From positions 2,480,001-2,544,000 of the forward strand of contig NZ_CP047028.1 of the NCBI RefSeq assembly GCF_009796865.1: 64,000 nucleotides of DNA, written 5' to 3'. How positions within the stretch are numbered: the first letter of the stretch is position 1; the number at the start of each line of letters is the position of its first letter. This DNA is from Formosa sp. L2A11 (GTDB lineage: Bacteria > Bacteroidota > Bacteroidia > Flavobacteriales > Flavobacteriaceae). The notes under the pieces were generated by a model. It saw nothing but the letters and a program-made list of their open reading frames with translations, searched no databases and was not told where the DNA came from. A program made the translations under genes and the position numbers. Positions 1-8,037 of the stretch are shown here, piece after piece.

Positions 1-27
1 TTCCCAATGTTGTTTGAATTTTTCCAT
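1..27 (-). CDS. 5' tip of a gene running off the left edge
   Basis: An ATG at 27 on the minus strand opens a frame whose first nine residues read MEKFKQHWE before the window ends. A perfect TATATTTG promoter box lies at 43-50, about 16 bases upstream of the ATG, which is the normal distance for this genome. The N-terminus resembles that of small flavobacterial membrane proteins that start MxKFKxxW, but nine residues are too few to assign a family. Confidence 0.45.
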
Positions 28-42
28 AAATATTTACAGCTG

Positions 43-50
43 CAAATATA
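43..50 (-). promoter_or_regulatory. -7 promoter box (TATATTTG) for the left-edge gene
   Basis: Exact match to the Bacteroidota TAnnTTTG consensus on the minus strand, 15 bases upstream of the ATG at 27. Confidence 0.5.
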
Positions 51-52
51 TA

Positions 53-493
53 TTAAATTCTAGGAACAAAACCAGACAATTTTTGTTTGTATTTTAACTG
101 AAAATAAATAAAGTAATTATACATTTTGTAATTTACTTCGTAACCATAGTCTACATTTGGTCTGTAATCTATACTTAATTCGTATAAATTTGGATCGTAC
201 CGATGCGGATTAGAAACTCTGTTATTCCATTCGGTTACTAGAATGTAATTTTTAGATTCTAAATATTGTTGCGAGTAATAACCTTCTGGTTTAGCAGTAC
301 TTGTAAGCCAACTATTAAAACCAGGTTCTATAATAATAATTTCGTATTCTAAACTGTCGTTTTCTATACGTACGGTATCACTCTCTATAATATTAATCTC
401 TTTATTATCACTAGATTTTTTTATGTTCGTTTTACTCGCATTGCAGCCAATACCACATAAACAAATAAGAAATATGTAAAATAAAGTTTTCAT
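53..493 (-). CDS. small predicted lipoprotein, function unknown
   Basis: A 146-residue protein with a type II signal peptide: Lys at position 2, a hydrophobic stretch at about 4-16 and a lipobox-like LCGIGC ending at Cys17. The mature part is short, polar and rich in Tyr, Asn and Ser, with no domain I recognise. It is expected to be lipid-anchored in the inner or outer membrane. It lies upstream of, and on the same strand as, the gene leaving the window, but that gene has its own promoter box. No -7 box is visible directly upstream of this gene. Confidence 0.6.
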   Translation of the reverse strand: MKTLFYIFLICLCGIGCNASKTNIKKSSDNKEINIIESDTVRIENDSLEYEIIIIEPGFNSWLTSTAKPEGYYSQQYLESKNYILVTEWNNRVSNPHRYDPNLYELSIDYRPNVDYGYEVNYKMYNYFIYFQLKYKQKLSGFVPRI

Positions 494-612
494 AAGGTGA
501 TTATATAATCTTAATTGAATGTTTAAGTCTTAAAGTTAGTAAATAAAATCTGTGATTTTTTATAAATAGGGTAGAACCTAATTAGTAATTATATAAAATT
601 AAATAGTTGTTT

Positions 613-1071
613 TTAGTCCGCTAGATTATTTTTTACGGTATCTTTTATTAAAGCATTGTAAATATATTCAGGTGTTTTTTCTTTTATTTTGTTCATTTGA
701 TTCTTGAAATGTTTATTTAGAAACTCTTTTTCTTTAGCATTTATATTTTCTAAAATTCCTACTCTGCCATAAAAACTTATGTTTTCATTTTCTTTAAGCA
801 CAAGAACTATTAAAGGATATCCCTTTTTTGCTTCAAACACTTCTAGGTTTTCTTCAATTCCTTTTTTTGGATTTGGACGATCTAAGAAATAAGTAAAGCT
901 CACATTTTTTTTGGTAGGACTATCAAAAGGATTACTTGTTGGGTTTGCATAGTTTATAATGCCCTGAACTTGATAAAATTCTGATTCCTTATAATCTGAA
1001 TATTGCGTATTAGATTCACATGAAAGGAGTGTAATAGAAAATGCGAGTAAAACGATTATAGTTTTCTTCAA
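613..1071 (-). CDS. small predicted lipoprotein, function unknown
   Basis: A 152-residue protein with a clear lipoprotein signal: MKK, a hydrophobic core and the lipobox LLSC with Cys at 18, followed by ESN. The mature domain includes a stretch PTKKNVSFTYFLDRPNPKKG and an acidic/basic helical C-terminus. I recognise no family. It is flanked by AT-rich spacers of about 120 bases downstream and about 260 bases upstream and looks monocistronic. Confidence 0.6.
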   Translation of the reverse strand: MKKTIIVLLAFSITLLSCESNTQYSDYKESEFYQVQGIINYANPTSNPFDSPTKKNVSFTYFLDRPNPKKGIEENLEVFEAKKGYPLIVLVLKENENISFYGRVGILENINAKEKEFLNKHFKNQMNKIKEKTPEYIYNALIKDTVKNNLAD

Positions 1072-1329
1072 TTATTTATAGTTTTTACACTGTTTTTATT
1101 AAAAAATCAGCTTTTTGAATGGTTTGTTTGTGAAACTTTTTAAGTTTTTTATAAGCTTAACCGAAACTTTTTAATTGTTTTTAGTAAATATAATAATCTT
1201 TATGGTGACTATCGAATATAAGGTTAATTGCTGCTATTATTACTTATAAGTTTTAGTTAAATTATTATATATGTTGTAGGTTTTTTCGTTATAACAAACA
1301 AAATATACCTTTTTAATACTATTTTCGTT

Positions 1330-1569
1330 TTATTGTTTTAATAGCAATTTTAGCGGATTTATTTTAGAAAATTCATAAATCTCAGTACTTATATTTGGGA
1401 AAGCAATTGCTTCTATTTTATTGTCTTCAGTAATGTTTAAAGAAGTTATGTAACACGATTTAAGCATTTCGTCTTCGTTAGAGTTTCCTTCATTCCATCG
1501 TGAGCCAACTGTATAAATTACGTGGTTTGAAGGTGAATTTCCTGTATTAATAAGACATAAAAAAGCCAA
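1330..1569 (-). pseudogene. truncated macro-domain (ADP-ribose-binding) remnant
   Basis: The 79 codons read like the second half of a macro domain. VIYTVGSRWNEGNSNEDE matches the usual VIHTVGPxWxGGNxNEDE, and IAFPNISTEIYEF matches IAFPNISTGIYGF. The first half, which carries the NAAN/GGG ADP-ribose-binding region, is absent. Both glycines of the STGIYGF loop are replaced by Glu. The only available ATG lies inside the terminator hairpin of the neighbouring DUF937 gene, so this is probably not an expressed gene. Macro domains bind ADP-ribose or remove it from proteins; this copy should be inactive. It is a decayed remnant rather than a short functional protein, because the usual length is about 150-180 residues. 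Confidence 0.6.
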
Positions 1570-1586
1570 GCTGTGAAAGCTTGGCT
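1557..1586 (-). terminator. terminator of the DUF937 gene
   Basis: Nine-base stem AGCCAAGCT (1564-1572) / AGCTTGGCT (1578-1586) with a 5-base loop. Read on the minus strand it is followed by a short T run. It lies about 25 bases past the stop codon of the DUF937 gene. Confidence 0.6.
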
Positions 1587-1611
1587 ATAAAACTATATTA
1601 TTAAAAGTGTT

Positions 1612-2259
1612 TTATTTCATTAGATTTCCTAACATGCCAGTAATTCCGCCTCCATTAGAGTCCGATTTGTTTCCGTCTAAAAACATTCCAGCAACATCAT
1701 CTACAATACTACCATCTCCATCGGCATCTAACATAGATTCTAAAAAGCTTTGTTCTCCACTTGCAGAATTTCCTTGAACTAATCCGCCTAACATACTTCC
1801 TAAATCACTAGAACTAGAAACATTGTTTTCACGTTGTTGTTTTCCTAAGTATCCCATTAATAAAGGTGTTGCCATTTTTAATATTTGAGATACAGAACTT
1901 GCGTCTATTCCTGATTTCTGACTTAAAGCGAGTTCAATATTTTGTTGTTTTTTACCTAATACATGATTTAAAATGTTTCCACCATCATTAACTTCACTTT
2001 CATCTACACCTCCATTAAAGAAACCATCTAAGTTGTCTAAAATACTACCATCGTGTTTTCCACTATTAAGAGCATTTAACAACCCATCTGCACCTTCAGG
2101 AGAAGCTTGTGCATTTCTAGTCATTGCTTGTGTAAGTAACGGTAAAGCCATTGTAAGTAGGCTACTTGTTTTGCTTGTGTCTTGTCCTGTTTGTCCTGCA
2201 AGTCCGCTTACAACACTTTTTCCTAAGTCACTATTTAATAAATCTAATATACCAGACAT
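1612..2259 (-). CDS. DUF937 domain protein
   Basis: 215 residues. The N-terminal part (MSGILDLLNSDLGKSVVSGLAGQ) and two repeated helical segments with the pattern SxxLxMALPLLxQAMxRN and QILKMATPLLMGYLGKQ are characteristic of the DUF937 family (YidB-like proteins). A segment LDADGDGSIVDDVAGMF near residues 177-193, with a partner NLDGFFNGG near 76-84, is the usual Asp/Gly-rich C-terminal element. No signal peptide is present, so it is predicted to be cytoplasmic. The biochemical function of the family is not established. It is a single gene with its own terminator. Confidence 0.8.
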   Translation of the reverse strand: MSGILDLLNSDLGKSVVSGLAGQTGQDTSKTSSLLTMALPLLTQAMTRNAQASPEGADGLLNALNSGKHDGSILDNLDGFFNGGVDESEVNDGGNILNHVLGKKQQNIELALSQKSGIDASSVSQILKMATPLLMGYLGKQQRENNVSSSSDLGSMLGGLVQGNSASGEQSFLESMLDADGDGSIVDDVAGMFLDGNKSDSNGGGITGMLGNLMK

Positions 2260-2411
2260 ATTTGTTTTTATTTTAAATTAAAATATCAAGATACAAAAAA
2301 AATAAAATAGGTGTTAGAAAGTATGTAATATATTTAAAAACGTTCTTTCTACAGATTTTCAATCTTATAAAAATATTACTAAGTACGAACCTAAATTCTA
2401 TTTTAAAACCT

Positions 2412-2419
2412 TATTTTTG
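2412..2419 (+). promoter_or_regulatory. -7 promoter box (TATTTTTG) for the kdsB operon
   Basis: Perfect TAnnTTTG match 21 bases upstream of the kdsB ATG at 2441. Confidence 0.6.
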
Positions 2420-2440
2420 GGCTATATTTAGTTTTAGTAT

Positions 2441-3169
2441 ATGAAGATAATTTCAATGATTCCTGCGCGTTATAGCGCATCTCGTTTTCCTGGAAAATTA
2501 ATGCAAGACTTAGGAGGTAAAACAGTAATTCTACGCACTTACGAAGCGACTGTGGCAACCCAATTGTTTGATGATGTTATTGTGGTTACAGATAGTGATA
2601 TTATTTATAAAGAGATTGTAAATAATGGAGGTAAAGCCATGATGAGTATTAAAGAACATGAATGTGGAAGCGATAGAATAGCAGAAGCAGTAGAGTCTTT
2701 AGATGTAGACATTGTAGTAAATGTTCAAGGAGACGAGCCTTTTACCGATGTAGAATCTTTAGGAAAATTAATAGACGTGTTTAGAAGTGATGCTGAAAAA
2801 CAGATTGATTTGGCGTCATTAATGGTGCATATCACAGAAGAAGACGAGATTAACAATCCGAATACCGTAAAAGTTATTGTCGATAATTTTAACTTTGCAT
2901 TATACTTTTCTAGAAGCCCGATTCCTTATCCTCGAGATAAAACTATCGATGTAAAATACTTCAAACATAAAGGGGTTTATGCGTTTAGAAAAGATGCTAT
3001 TTTAGACTTTTATAAGTTGCCAATGAAACCATTAGAAGCTTCAGAAAAAATTGAATGCATTCGCTATTTAGAATATGGGAAACGTATAAAAATGGTTGAA
3101 ACAGATGTACAAGGTGTAGAAATAGACACACCAGAAGATCTAGAACGAGCTAAGAAATTATGGAAATAG
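2441..3169 (+). CDS. kdsB: 3-deoxy-manno-octulosonate cytidylyltransferase (CMP-Kdo synthetase)
   Basis: Transfers CMP from CTP to Kdo (or its 8-amino form), the activation step before incorporation into lipid A-linked core sugar; cytoplasmic. The 242-residue length is normal. Visible motifs are the N-terminal nucleotide-binding signature [16 protein letters not shown] at residues 6-21, NVQGDEP at 94-100 containing the metal-binding Asp, and the C-terminal [10 protein letters not shown]. First gene of a four-gene operon: it overlaps the following HAD gene by 10 bases, with kdnB and an acyltransferase behind. Because kdnB is present, its true substrate may be Kdo8N, as reported for the Shewanella pathway; that is inference. 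Confidence 0.93.
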   Translation: MKIISMIPARYSASRFPGKLMQDLGGKTVILRTYEATVATQLFDDVIVVTDSDIIYKEIVNNGGKAMMSIKEHECGSDRIAEAVESLDVDIVVNVQGDEPFTDVESLGKLIDVFRSDAEKQIDLASLMVHITEEDEINNPNTVKVIVDNFNFALYFSRSPIPYPRDKTIDVKYFKHKGVYAFRKDAILDFYKLPMKPLEASEKIECIRYLEYGKRIKMVETDVQGVEIDTPEDLERAKKLWK

Positions 3170-3864
3170 ATTACAGTAACATTAAAGTTATTGGTTTTGA
3201 TGCAGATGATACGCTTTGGGTTAATGAAACTTATTTTAGAGATACCGAAGTAGAATTTGGTAAATTATTATCGCAGTTTGAAACTATAAATAAGATTGAT
3301 CAGGAGTTGTTTAAAATGGAGCTTAAAAACCTACCTATTTATGGTTATGGAATTAAAGGTTTTGTTTTATCTATGGTTGAAATGGCTTTAGAATTATCTA
3401 ATAATACAGTCTCTAACACCACTATAAAAGCTATTTTAGATCTTGGTAAAGATATGATTAATAAACCTGTAGAGTTGTTAGATGGTGTAGAACTTGTTTT
3501 AAAAACACTCTCAGAAAAATACCGTTTAATTGTGGTTACTAAGGGCGATTTATTAGATCAAGAACGCAAATTAAAACAATCCGGATTATTAGATTATTTT
3601 CATCATATAGAGGTAGTTAGTGATAAAAAAGAAGCTAATTATTTAAACTTATTGAATCATTTAAATATAGATCCGACTCAATTTTTAATGGTAGGAAATT
3701 CATTAAAATCAGATATTTTACCATTAATAAACATAAAAGCAAAAGCCATTCATGTTCCATTTCATACCACTTGGGTACATGAACAGGTTTCAGAACAAGA
3801 CTTAAAAGGTAAAGCCTACAATACTGTGAATGAATTAACCAATATTTTACAGTTTTTCAAATAA
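3160..3864 (+). CDS. HAD-superfamily hydrolase in the Kdo operon
   Basis: 234 residues with all four HAD motifs: DADDT at 14-18 (nucleophile Asp14 and acid Asp16), VVTKGD at 125-130, Lys near 156, and MVGNSLKSD at 177-185. A helical cap lies between motifs I and II, so it is a capped (subfamily I, YjjG-like) phosphatase rather than the compact cap-less KdsC that dephosphorylates Kdo-8-phosphate. The start codon lies inside the last codons of kdsB (10-base overlap), implying translational coupling and a related role. A sugar-phosphate substrate is likely; which one cannot be read from the sequence. Confidence 0.8.
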   Translation: MEIDYSNIKVIGFDADDTLWVNETYFRDTEVEFGKLLSQFETINKIDQELFKMELKNLPIYGYGIKGFVLSMVEMALELSNNTVSNTTIKAILDLGKDMINKPVELLDGVELVLKTLSEKYRLIVVTKGDLLDQERKLKQSGLLDYFHHIEVVSDKKEANYLNLLNHLNIDPTQFLMVGNSLKSDILPLINIKAKAIHVPFHTTWVHEQVSEQDLKGKAYNTVNELTNILQFFK

Positions 3865-3894
3865 ATTATTACATACGTTATTATCCAAAATACA

Positions 3895-4977
3895 ATGAAT
3901 TTTAAGAATTTTCCGATGGTGTCCAAAGTTGTATTTGGACGAGGTAGTTTTAATCAATTAGAAGAAATATTACTTCTTAAACGCTTAAATGTAAATGCTC
4001 CATTTATATTTTTAGTAGATGAAGTGTTTCAAGGGAATGATAAAATTACTTCAAGAATACCGTTATCTTATGAAGATGAAATTATTTTTATTTCAGCTGA
4101 AGAAGAACCTAAAACAAAACAAGTAGATGCTTTAGTAGAGCATATTATATTAAAGTACAAAGACAGACCTTCTGGAATTATTGGTATTGGTGGAGGTACG
4201 CTATTAGACTTATCTAAAGCGGTAGCTATAATGCTAACCAATAAAGGAGAAACTAGTGATTATCAAGGTTGGGATTTAGTAAAAAACCCAGCTATTTATC
4301 ACGTAGGTATTCCAACTATATCAGGGACTGGGGCAGAAGTTTCAAGAACAACAGTATTAACTGGACCAGAAAAAAAATTAGGAATAAACTCTGATTATAC
4401 ACCGTTTGATCAGGTTCTTTTAGATCCTGAATTAATTGAAGATGTACCCACACAACAGTGGTTTTATACAGGTATGGATTGTTATATTCATTGTATTGAA
4501 TCGTTAACAGGGACGTATTTAAATGCTTTTAGCCAGAGTTATGGCGAAAAAGCGCTTGAGTTATGTAAAGAGATTTTCTTGAATGACGATTTAAGTAAAA
4601 AAGAATCGCAAGACAAATTAATGATGGCATCTTGGCATGGTGGTATGAGTATTGCATATTCACAAGTAGGAGTAGCTCATGCTATGAGTTATGGTTTATC
4701 TTATTTATTAGGCACAAAACATGGCGTAGGGAATTGTATTGTTTTCGATCATTTAGAAGAGTTTTATCCAGAAGGAGTAAAGTTGTTTAAAGAAATGAAA
4801 GCTAAACATAATATAAAATTACCTCAAGGGCTTTGTAAAGATTTAAGCGATAAAGATTTTGAAATGATGATAGATGTTGCCTTAGGAATGGTTCCTCTTT
4901 GGGAAAATGCACTAGGTAATAATTGGCATAAAACCATGACTAGAGAAAAGTTACGTGCTATGTACGAATTAATGTAG
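3895..4977 (+). CDS. kdnB: 3-deoxy-manno-octulosonate 8-oxidase (KdnB), iron-type alcohol dehydrogenase
   Basis: 360 residues of the group III metal-dependent alcohol dehydrogenase family. Its sequence closely follows KdnB of Shewanella as I remember it from start to end (MNFKNF..., FGRGSF, YQGWDL, HIGIPTISGTGAE-like, FYTGMDCYIHC). KdnB oxidises C8 of Kdo to an aldehyde, which KdnA then aminates to 8-amino-8-deoxy-Kdo (Kdo8N). The dinucleotide-binding GIGGGT is at 97-102. Probable metal ligands are Asp195, His199, His262 and His276. It lies 30 bases after the HAD gene in the kdsB operon. The partner aminotransferase KdnA is not in this window. Confidence 0.85.
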   Translation: MNFKNFPMVSKVVFGRGSFNQLEEILLLKRLNVNAPFIFLVDEVFQGNDKITSRIPLSYEDEIIFISAEEEPKTKQVDALVEHIILKYKDRPSGIIGIGGGTLLDLSKAVAIMLTNKGETSDYQGWDLVKNPAIYHVGIPTISGTGAEVSRTTVLTGPEKKLGINSDYTPFDQVLLDPELIEDVPTQQWFYTGMDCYIHCIESLTGTYLNAFSQSYGEKALELCKEIFLNDDLSKKESQDKLMMASWHGGMSIAYSQVGVAHAMSYGLSYLLGTKHGVGNCIVFDHLEEFYPEGVKLFKEMKAKHNIKLPQGLCKDLSDKDFEMMIDVALGMVPLWENALGNNWHKTMTREKLRAMYELM

Positions 4978-4992
4978 TTGAATAATAAAAAG

Positions 4993-5553
4993 ATGTTTAT
5001 GATGAAATCGCTGTATAAGTTTATATATTTTAAACTGATGAAATGGAAACTTATAGGTGATTTCCCTTCCGATTTAAAAAAGTATATAGTAATTGCTGTG
5101 CCTCACACCAGTTGGCACGATTTTTATATTGGTTTACTTTTAAGGAAAATTAAGGAAACACCTATAAATTTTGTTGGTAAAAAGGAGTTGTTTAAAGGCC
5201 CTCTAGGATGGTATTTAAAACAAGTTGGTGGTGTAGAATTAGATAGAACACCAGGACAGAATAAAGTAGAGTCTATTGCAAAATTGTTTGAAACTCGAGA
5301 TGAATTCCGTTTAAATATAGCTCCAGAAGGAACACGTAAAAAAGTAGATAAATGGAAAACAGGATTTTATTATATCGCTAAAGCAGCTAATGTACCTATT
5401 GTTATGATTACGTTCGATTTTGGTAAAAAGCAAAATATAATTTCTGAACCATTTTATCCAACAGACGATATGGAAGCCGATTTTATATTTATGCATGCCT
5501 TTTTTAAAGACGTTGTAGGAAAAATTCCAGAGTATAGTTTTAAGAAAGATTAA
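4993..5553 (+). CDS. PlsC-like 1-acyl-glycerol-3-phosphate acyltransferase family protein
   Basis: About 186 residues. It has the acyltransferase HX4D motif HTSWHD near residues 38-43 and the second block NIAPEGTRKK near 108-117, followed by a hydrophobic stretch typical of membrane-bound LPLAT enzymes. It would transfer an acyl chain to a lysophospholipid or glycolipid. An alternative TTG start at 4978 directly abuts the kdnB stop; ATGs at 4993, 4999 or 5002 are more likely. Last gene of the Kdo operon, so an envelope lipid substrate fits. Its stop codon overlaps that of the convergent SMR gene. Confidence 0.82.
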   Translation: MFMMKSLYKFIYFKLMKWKLIGDFPSDLKKYIVIAVPHTSWHDFYIGLLLRKIKETPINFVGKKELFKGPLGWYLKQVGGVELDRTPGQNKVESIAKLFETRDEFRLNIAPEGTRKKVDKWKTGFYYIAKAANVPIVMITFDFGKKQNIISEPFYPTDDMEADFIFMHAFFKDVVGKIPEYSFKKD

Positions 5554-5876
5554 TGAGAAACAAACTTTAGTCCGATAATAGACATAATGAGGGTTGAAAT
5601 GAAAAATACACGCCAAAAATCGGCAGGTTCTTTAAATATAAATATACCAACTAAAACGGTTCCAACAGCACCAACACCGGTCCAAACACTATAAGCAGTT
5701 CCTATTGGTAAAGTTTCTGTAGCTTTTACTAATAGGATCATGCTAAAGGTTAAACAAATTAAAAATCCAATATACCAATAAGTAGCAATTTGTCCTTCGG
5801 CATATTTTGCTTTACCTAGACAGGTTGCAAAACCAACTTCAAACAAACCCGCAATTATTAATAGAATCCAATTCAA
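5550..5876 (-). CDS. gdx: small multidrug resistance family protein, guanidinium exporter type (SugE/Gdx)
   Basis: 108 residues with four predicted membrane helices. It carries the essential Glu13 in helix 1 (LFEVGFA) and the signature GTAYSVWTGVGAVG at 59-72, which marks the SugE/Gdx branch rather than EmrE-like multidrug pumps. Family members work as dual-topology dimers exchanging guanidinium for protons across the inner membrane. The start is a TTG codon (MNW...), which agrees with the family N-terminus M-S/N-W, so the rare codon is probably real. No guanidine riboswitch is visible in the 59-base upstream gap. The 3' end converges with the acyltransferase gene. Confidence 0.82.
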   Translation of the reverse strand: MNWILLIIAGLFEVGFATCLGKAKYAEGQIATYWYIGFLICLTFSMILLVKATETLPIGTAYSVWTGVGAVGTVLVGIFIFKEPADFWRVFFISTLIMSIIGLKFVSH

Positions 5877-5935
5877 AGTCTCTTATTCGATTTAGTATAT
5901 ATATGTTGTTTAAATTAAAGTGTATATGTCTTAAT

Positions 5936-6718
5936 TTAAGCTTCTTTTTCTTTATTTGTAATAATAATATCGTAAATATTATCCCAAAGTATGGTACGAT
6001 GCTTTAATGCTTCTTTAGCAACAGTTAAAACGCCATCCCATTTTTCAGTATCATTGCCGCACAATTCATTTAACATTTTATAAGATAATGCACGCTGATC
6101 TTCTTGCTTTAAGAATAAATATCTGTTTAATAAATAAGTAAGCTTAGTACAAGGTGTTTTATCTGTTTCTATGTTACTCACTACATTTAGTACTTTTTCA
6201 GAAATAATATCTTCTCTTCCAAAAATAAATACAGAAGCCATCAGGTGTGGTTGTTCTGTTTCAATAATATTGAATGTAAATTCAATAAAATCTTTTATAA
6301 ATTCTGGTATATATACCAAATTAGAAGCTTTAGAAACGTCAATACCATTTTCTATAAGCTCTGTAAAAGTATTTATAAGTGTTGTGCTTGCTCCAATTTG
6401 CTCCATACAATCGATGTACATCTCGAAATGGCTTCTAATTTGACCTAATTCGTTAACATCGCTTTCTTCAGCAGCAACAATTTCATTTATGAATTTAAAA
6501 ATTTCAGGATTTTTATTAGGAACCCAAGGCAATTTATAAGTTACAAACTGTAACTGTAATGTTTTAAGTAACGACATAAAATCCCAAGTGGTATACACAT
6601 GGTTTTCCATAAAGAGTTTTACATCTTCAGTAGTTTTAAGTACGTTATATAATTTATGATGACGAAGATCGTGTTGTAAAGGCGATAATTCGGATTCTAT
6701 ACGCTTAATGTAAGGCAT
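5936..6718 (-). CDS. DUF3050 (heme-oxygenase-like fold) protein
   Basis: About 260 residues, all-helical. The sequence ENHVYTTWDFMSLLKTLQ near residues 38-55 and later HFEMYIDCM are features of DUF3050 proteins, predicted to adopt the heme-oxygenase/TENA fold; the catalytic role is unknown. An upstream TTG at 6757 would add 13 residues, but it lies inside a perfect TAAATTTG promoter box (6755-6762), so the ATG at 6718 is the better start. The gene is followed closely by gdx on the same strand, so the two may be cotranscribed. Confidence 0.78.
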   Translation of the reverse strand: MPYIKRIESELSPLQHDLRHHKLYNVLKTTEDVKLFMENHVYTTWDFMSLLKTLQLQFVTYKLPWVPNKNPEIFKFINEIVAAEESDVNELGQIRSHFEMYIDCMEQIGASTTLINTFTELIENGIDVSKASNLVYIPEFIKDFIEFTFNIIETEQPHLMASVFIFGREDIISEKVLNVVSNIETDKTPCTKLTYLLNRYLFLKQEDQRALSYKMLNELCGNDTEKWDGVLTVAKEALKHRTILWDNIYDIIITNKEKEA

Positions 6719-6754
6719 ACGGTAGTTAGATAAATGAATAATTTTTAAAGTGGG

Positions 6755-6762
6755 CAAATTTA
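6755..6762 (-). promoter_or_regulatory. -7 promoter box (TAAATTTG) for the DUF3050 gene
   Basis: Perfect TAnnTTTG on the minus strand. It covers the in-frame TTG at 6757 and so decides in favour of the ATG at 6718. Confidence 0.55.
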
Positions 6763-6837
6763 CAAAACCGTTCTCACTTATTTATACGATTAAATCCTTT
6801 ATTCGTTTTCAGTATAAATAATAAAGATAAATTGAAT

Positions 6838-6866
6838 AAAAAAGAGGACAGTGAGTCCTCTTTTTT
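6838..6866 (-). terminator. terminator of yebC
   Basis: Twelve-base perfect stem AAAAAAGAGGAC (6838-6849) / GTCCTCTTTTTT (6855-6866) with a 5-base loop, just past the yebC stop. The A and T flanks make it able to work from either side. Confidence 0.8.
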
Positions 6867-6886
6867 AGTATATAAATTTAAGGTGT

Positions 6887-7615
6887 TTATTCTTCTTCTT
6901 CAGAAGATTCCTTCATGGTGTGATATACATTTTGTACATCATCATCTTCTTCAATTTTTTCTAAAAGTTTATCAACATCAGCAGCGTCTTCTGCAGATAA
7001 TTCTTTTGTTACCTGAGGAATACGTTCAAACCCAGAAGATAAAATTTCAATGCCTTTACTTTCTAATTCAGACTGAATGGCTCCAAAGCTTTCAAAAGGC
7101 GCGTAGATTAAAATATCATCTTCGTCTGCAAAGACTTCTTCTGCACCAGCATCAATCAATTCTAATTCTAATTCTTCTGGATCTAAGCCTTCACCAGAAA
7201 TTTTAAAGTTACATGTGTGGTCAAACATAAATACTACAGAACCAGAAGTTCCTAAGCTTCCATCACATTTATTAAAGTAACTACGTACGTTTGCAACGGT
7301 ACGTGTGTTGTTATCTGTAGCAGTTTCAACTAAAATAGCAATACCATGGGGAGCGTAACCTTCAAAAAGCACTTCTTTGTAGTCTCCTAAACTTTTGTCG
7401 CTTGCGCGTTTAATGGCACGTTCTACATTGTCTTTAGGCATATTTACAGATTTAGCATTCTGTATAACGGCTCTTAACCTAGAGTTGCTATCAGGATCAG
7501 GACCACCTTCTTTTACAGCCATTACAATGTCTTTACCAATACGAGTAAAAGCTTTACTCATGGCAGACCAACGTTTCATTTTGCGTGCTTTACGAAATTC
7601 AAAAGCTCTTCCCAT
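6887..7615 (-). CDS. yebC: YebC/PmpR family protein
   Basis: 242 residues. N-terminal MGRAFEFRKARKMKRWSAM and internal DNNTRTVANVRSYFNKCDGS are hallmark YebC segments, and the three-domain length is normal. The family was annotated as transcriptional regulators; more recent work ties YebC-type proteins to relieving ribosome stalling during translation. Cytoplasmic. The C-terminus is very acidic (EKIEEDDDVQN...ESSEEEE). Monocistronic, with its own promoter box at 7656-7663 and terminator at 6838-6866. Confidence 0.92.
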   Translation of the reverse strand: MGRAFEFRKARKMKRWSAMSKAFTRIGKDIVMAVKEGGPDPDSNSRLRAVIQNAKSVNMPKDNVERAIKRASDKSLGDYKEVLFEGYAPHGIAILVETATDNNTRTVANVRSYFNKCDGSLGTSGSVVFMFDHTCNFKISGEGLDPEELELELIDAGAEEVFADEDDILIYAPFESFGAIQSELESKGIEILSSGFERIPQVTKELSAEDAADVDKLLEKIEEDDDVQNVYHTMKESSEEEE

Positions 7616-7655
7616 TTCTTATGTGTATTTTAATTTTGTATTAATTAGTTGGCTG

Positions 7656-7663
7656 CAAATTTA
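7656..7663 (-). promoter_or_regulatory. -7 promoter box (TAAATTTG) for yebC
   Basis: Perfect TAnnTTTG on the minus strand, about 40 bases upstream of the yebC ATG at 7615. Confidence 0.5.
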
Positions 7664-7688
7664 AAAAAAATATACCAACTGTGTTTAG

Positions 7689-7982
7689 TTAATCTTCATC
7701 AGGTTCTACAATAGATTCTATAGCTTCTGCTAATTTAAAATCTTTGTCTGTTACACCGTTATCACTATGTGTAGTTAGTGCAATTGTAAGTACATTATAA
7801 ACATTTGTCCATTCTGGATGGTGGTTTAATGCTTCGCATTCAAAAGCAATTCTGCTCATGGCACTAAAACAATCTTTAAAATTTTCAAATTCAAATTCGG
7901 CATGTAATGCGTTTTCATAATATTCCCATTCTGGAAATTGTAATAAACGATTTTCAATATCGTGTTCGGTTAATTTACTCAT
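7689..7982 (-). CDS. phhB: 4a-hydroxytetrahydrobiopterin dehydratase (pterin-4a-carbinolamine dehydratase)
   Basis: 97 residues, the full size of the family. The active-site signature EALNHHPEW lies at 50-58, followed by a later TTHSDNGVTDKDFKLA segment. It dehydrates 4a-hydroxytetrahydropterin to quinonoid dihydropterin, recycling the cofactor of phenylalanine hydroxylase in the cytoplasm. No hydroxylase gene lies beside it here. It sits between yebC and a sugar reductase gene on the same strand, with a 55-base gap upstream. Confidence 0.92.
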   Translation of the reverse strand: MSKLTEHDIENRLLQFPEWEYYENALHAEFEFENFKDCFSAMSRIAFECEALNHHPEWTNVYNVLTIALTTHSDNGVTDKDFKLAEAIESIVEPDED

Positions 7983-8037
7983 AATAAATTGATTTTTTTC
8001 TGCTATTAAAAATAGTGATTTTTAGTCTGAAAATCAA

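Noticed and set aside
3160-3864. HAD gene as kdsC (Kdo-8-phosphate phosphatase)
   Set aside because: KdsC is a cap-less enzyme of about 170-190 residues; this one has a helical cap and 234 residues. A general sugar-phosphatase call is safer.
5877-5935. guanidine riboswitch upstream of the SMR exporter
   Set aside because: The gap is only 59 bases, AT-rich, without the conserved guanidine motifs.
6832-7206. plus-strand 124-aa open frame over yebC
   Set aside because: Antisense shadow of yebC; Leu/Gln/His-rich composition and no promoter.
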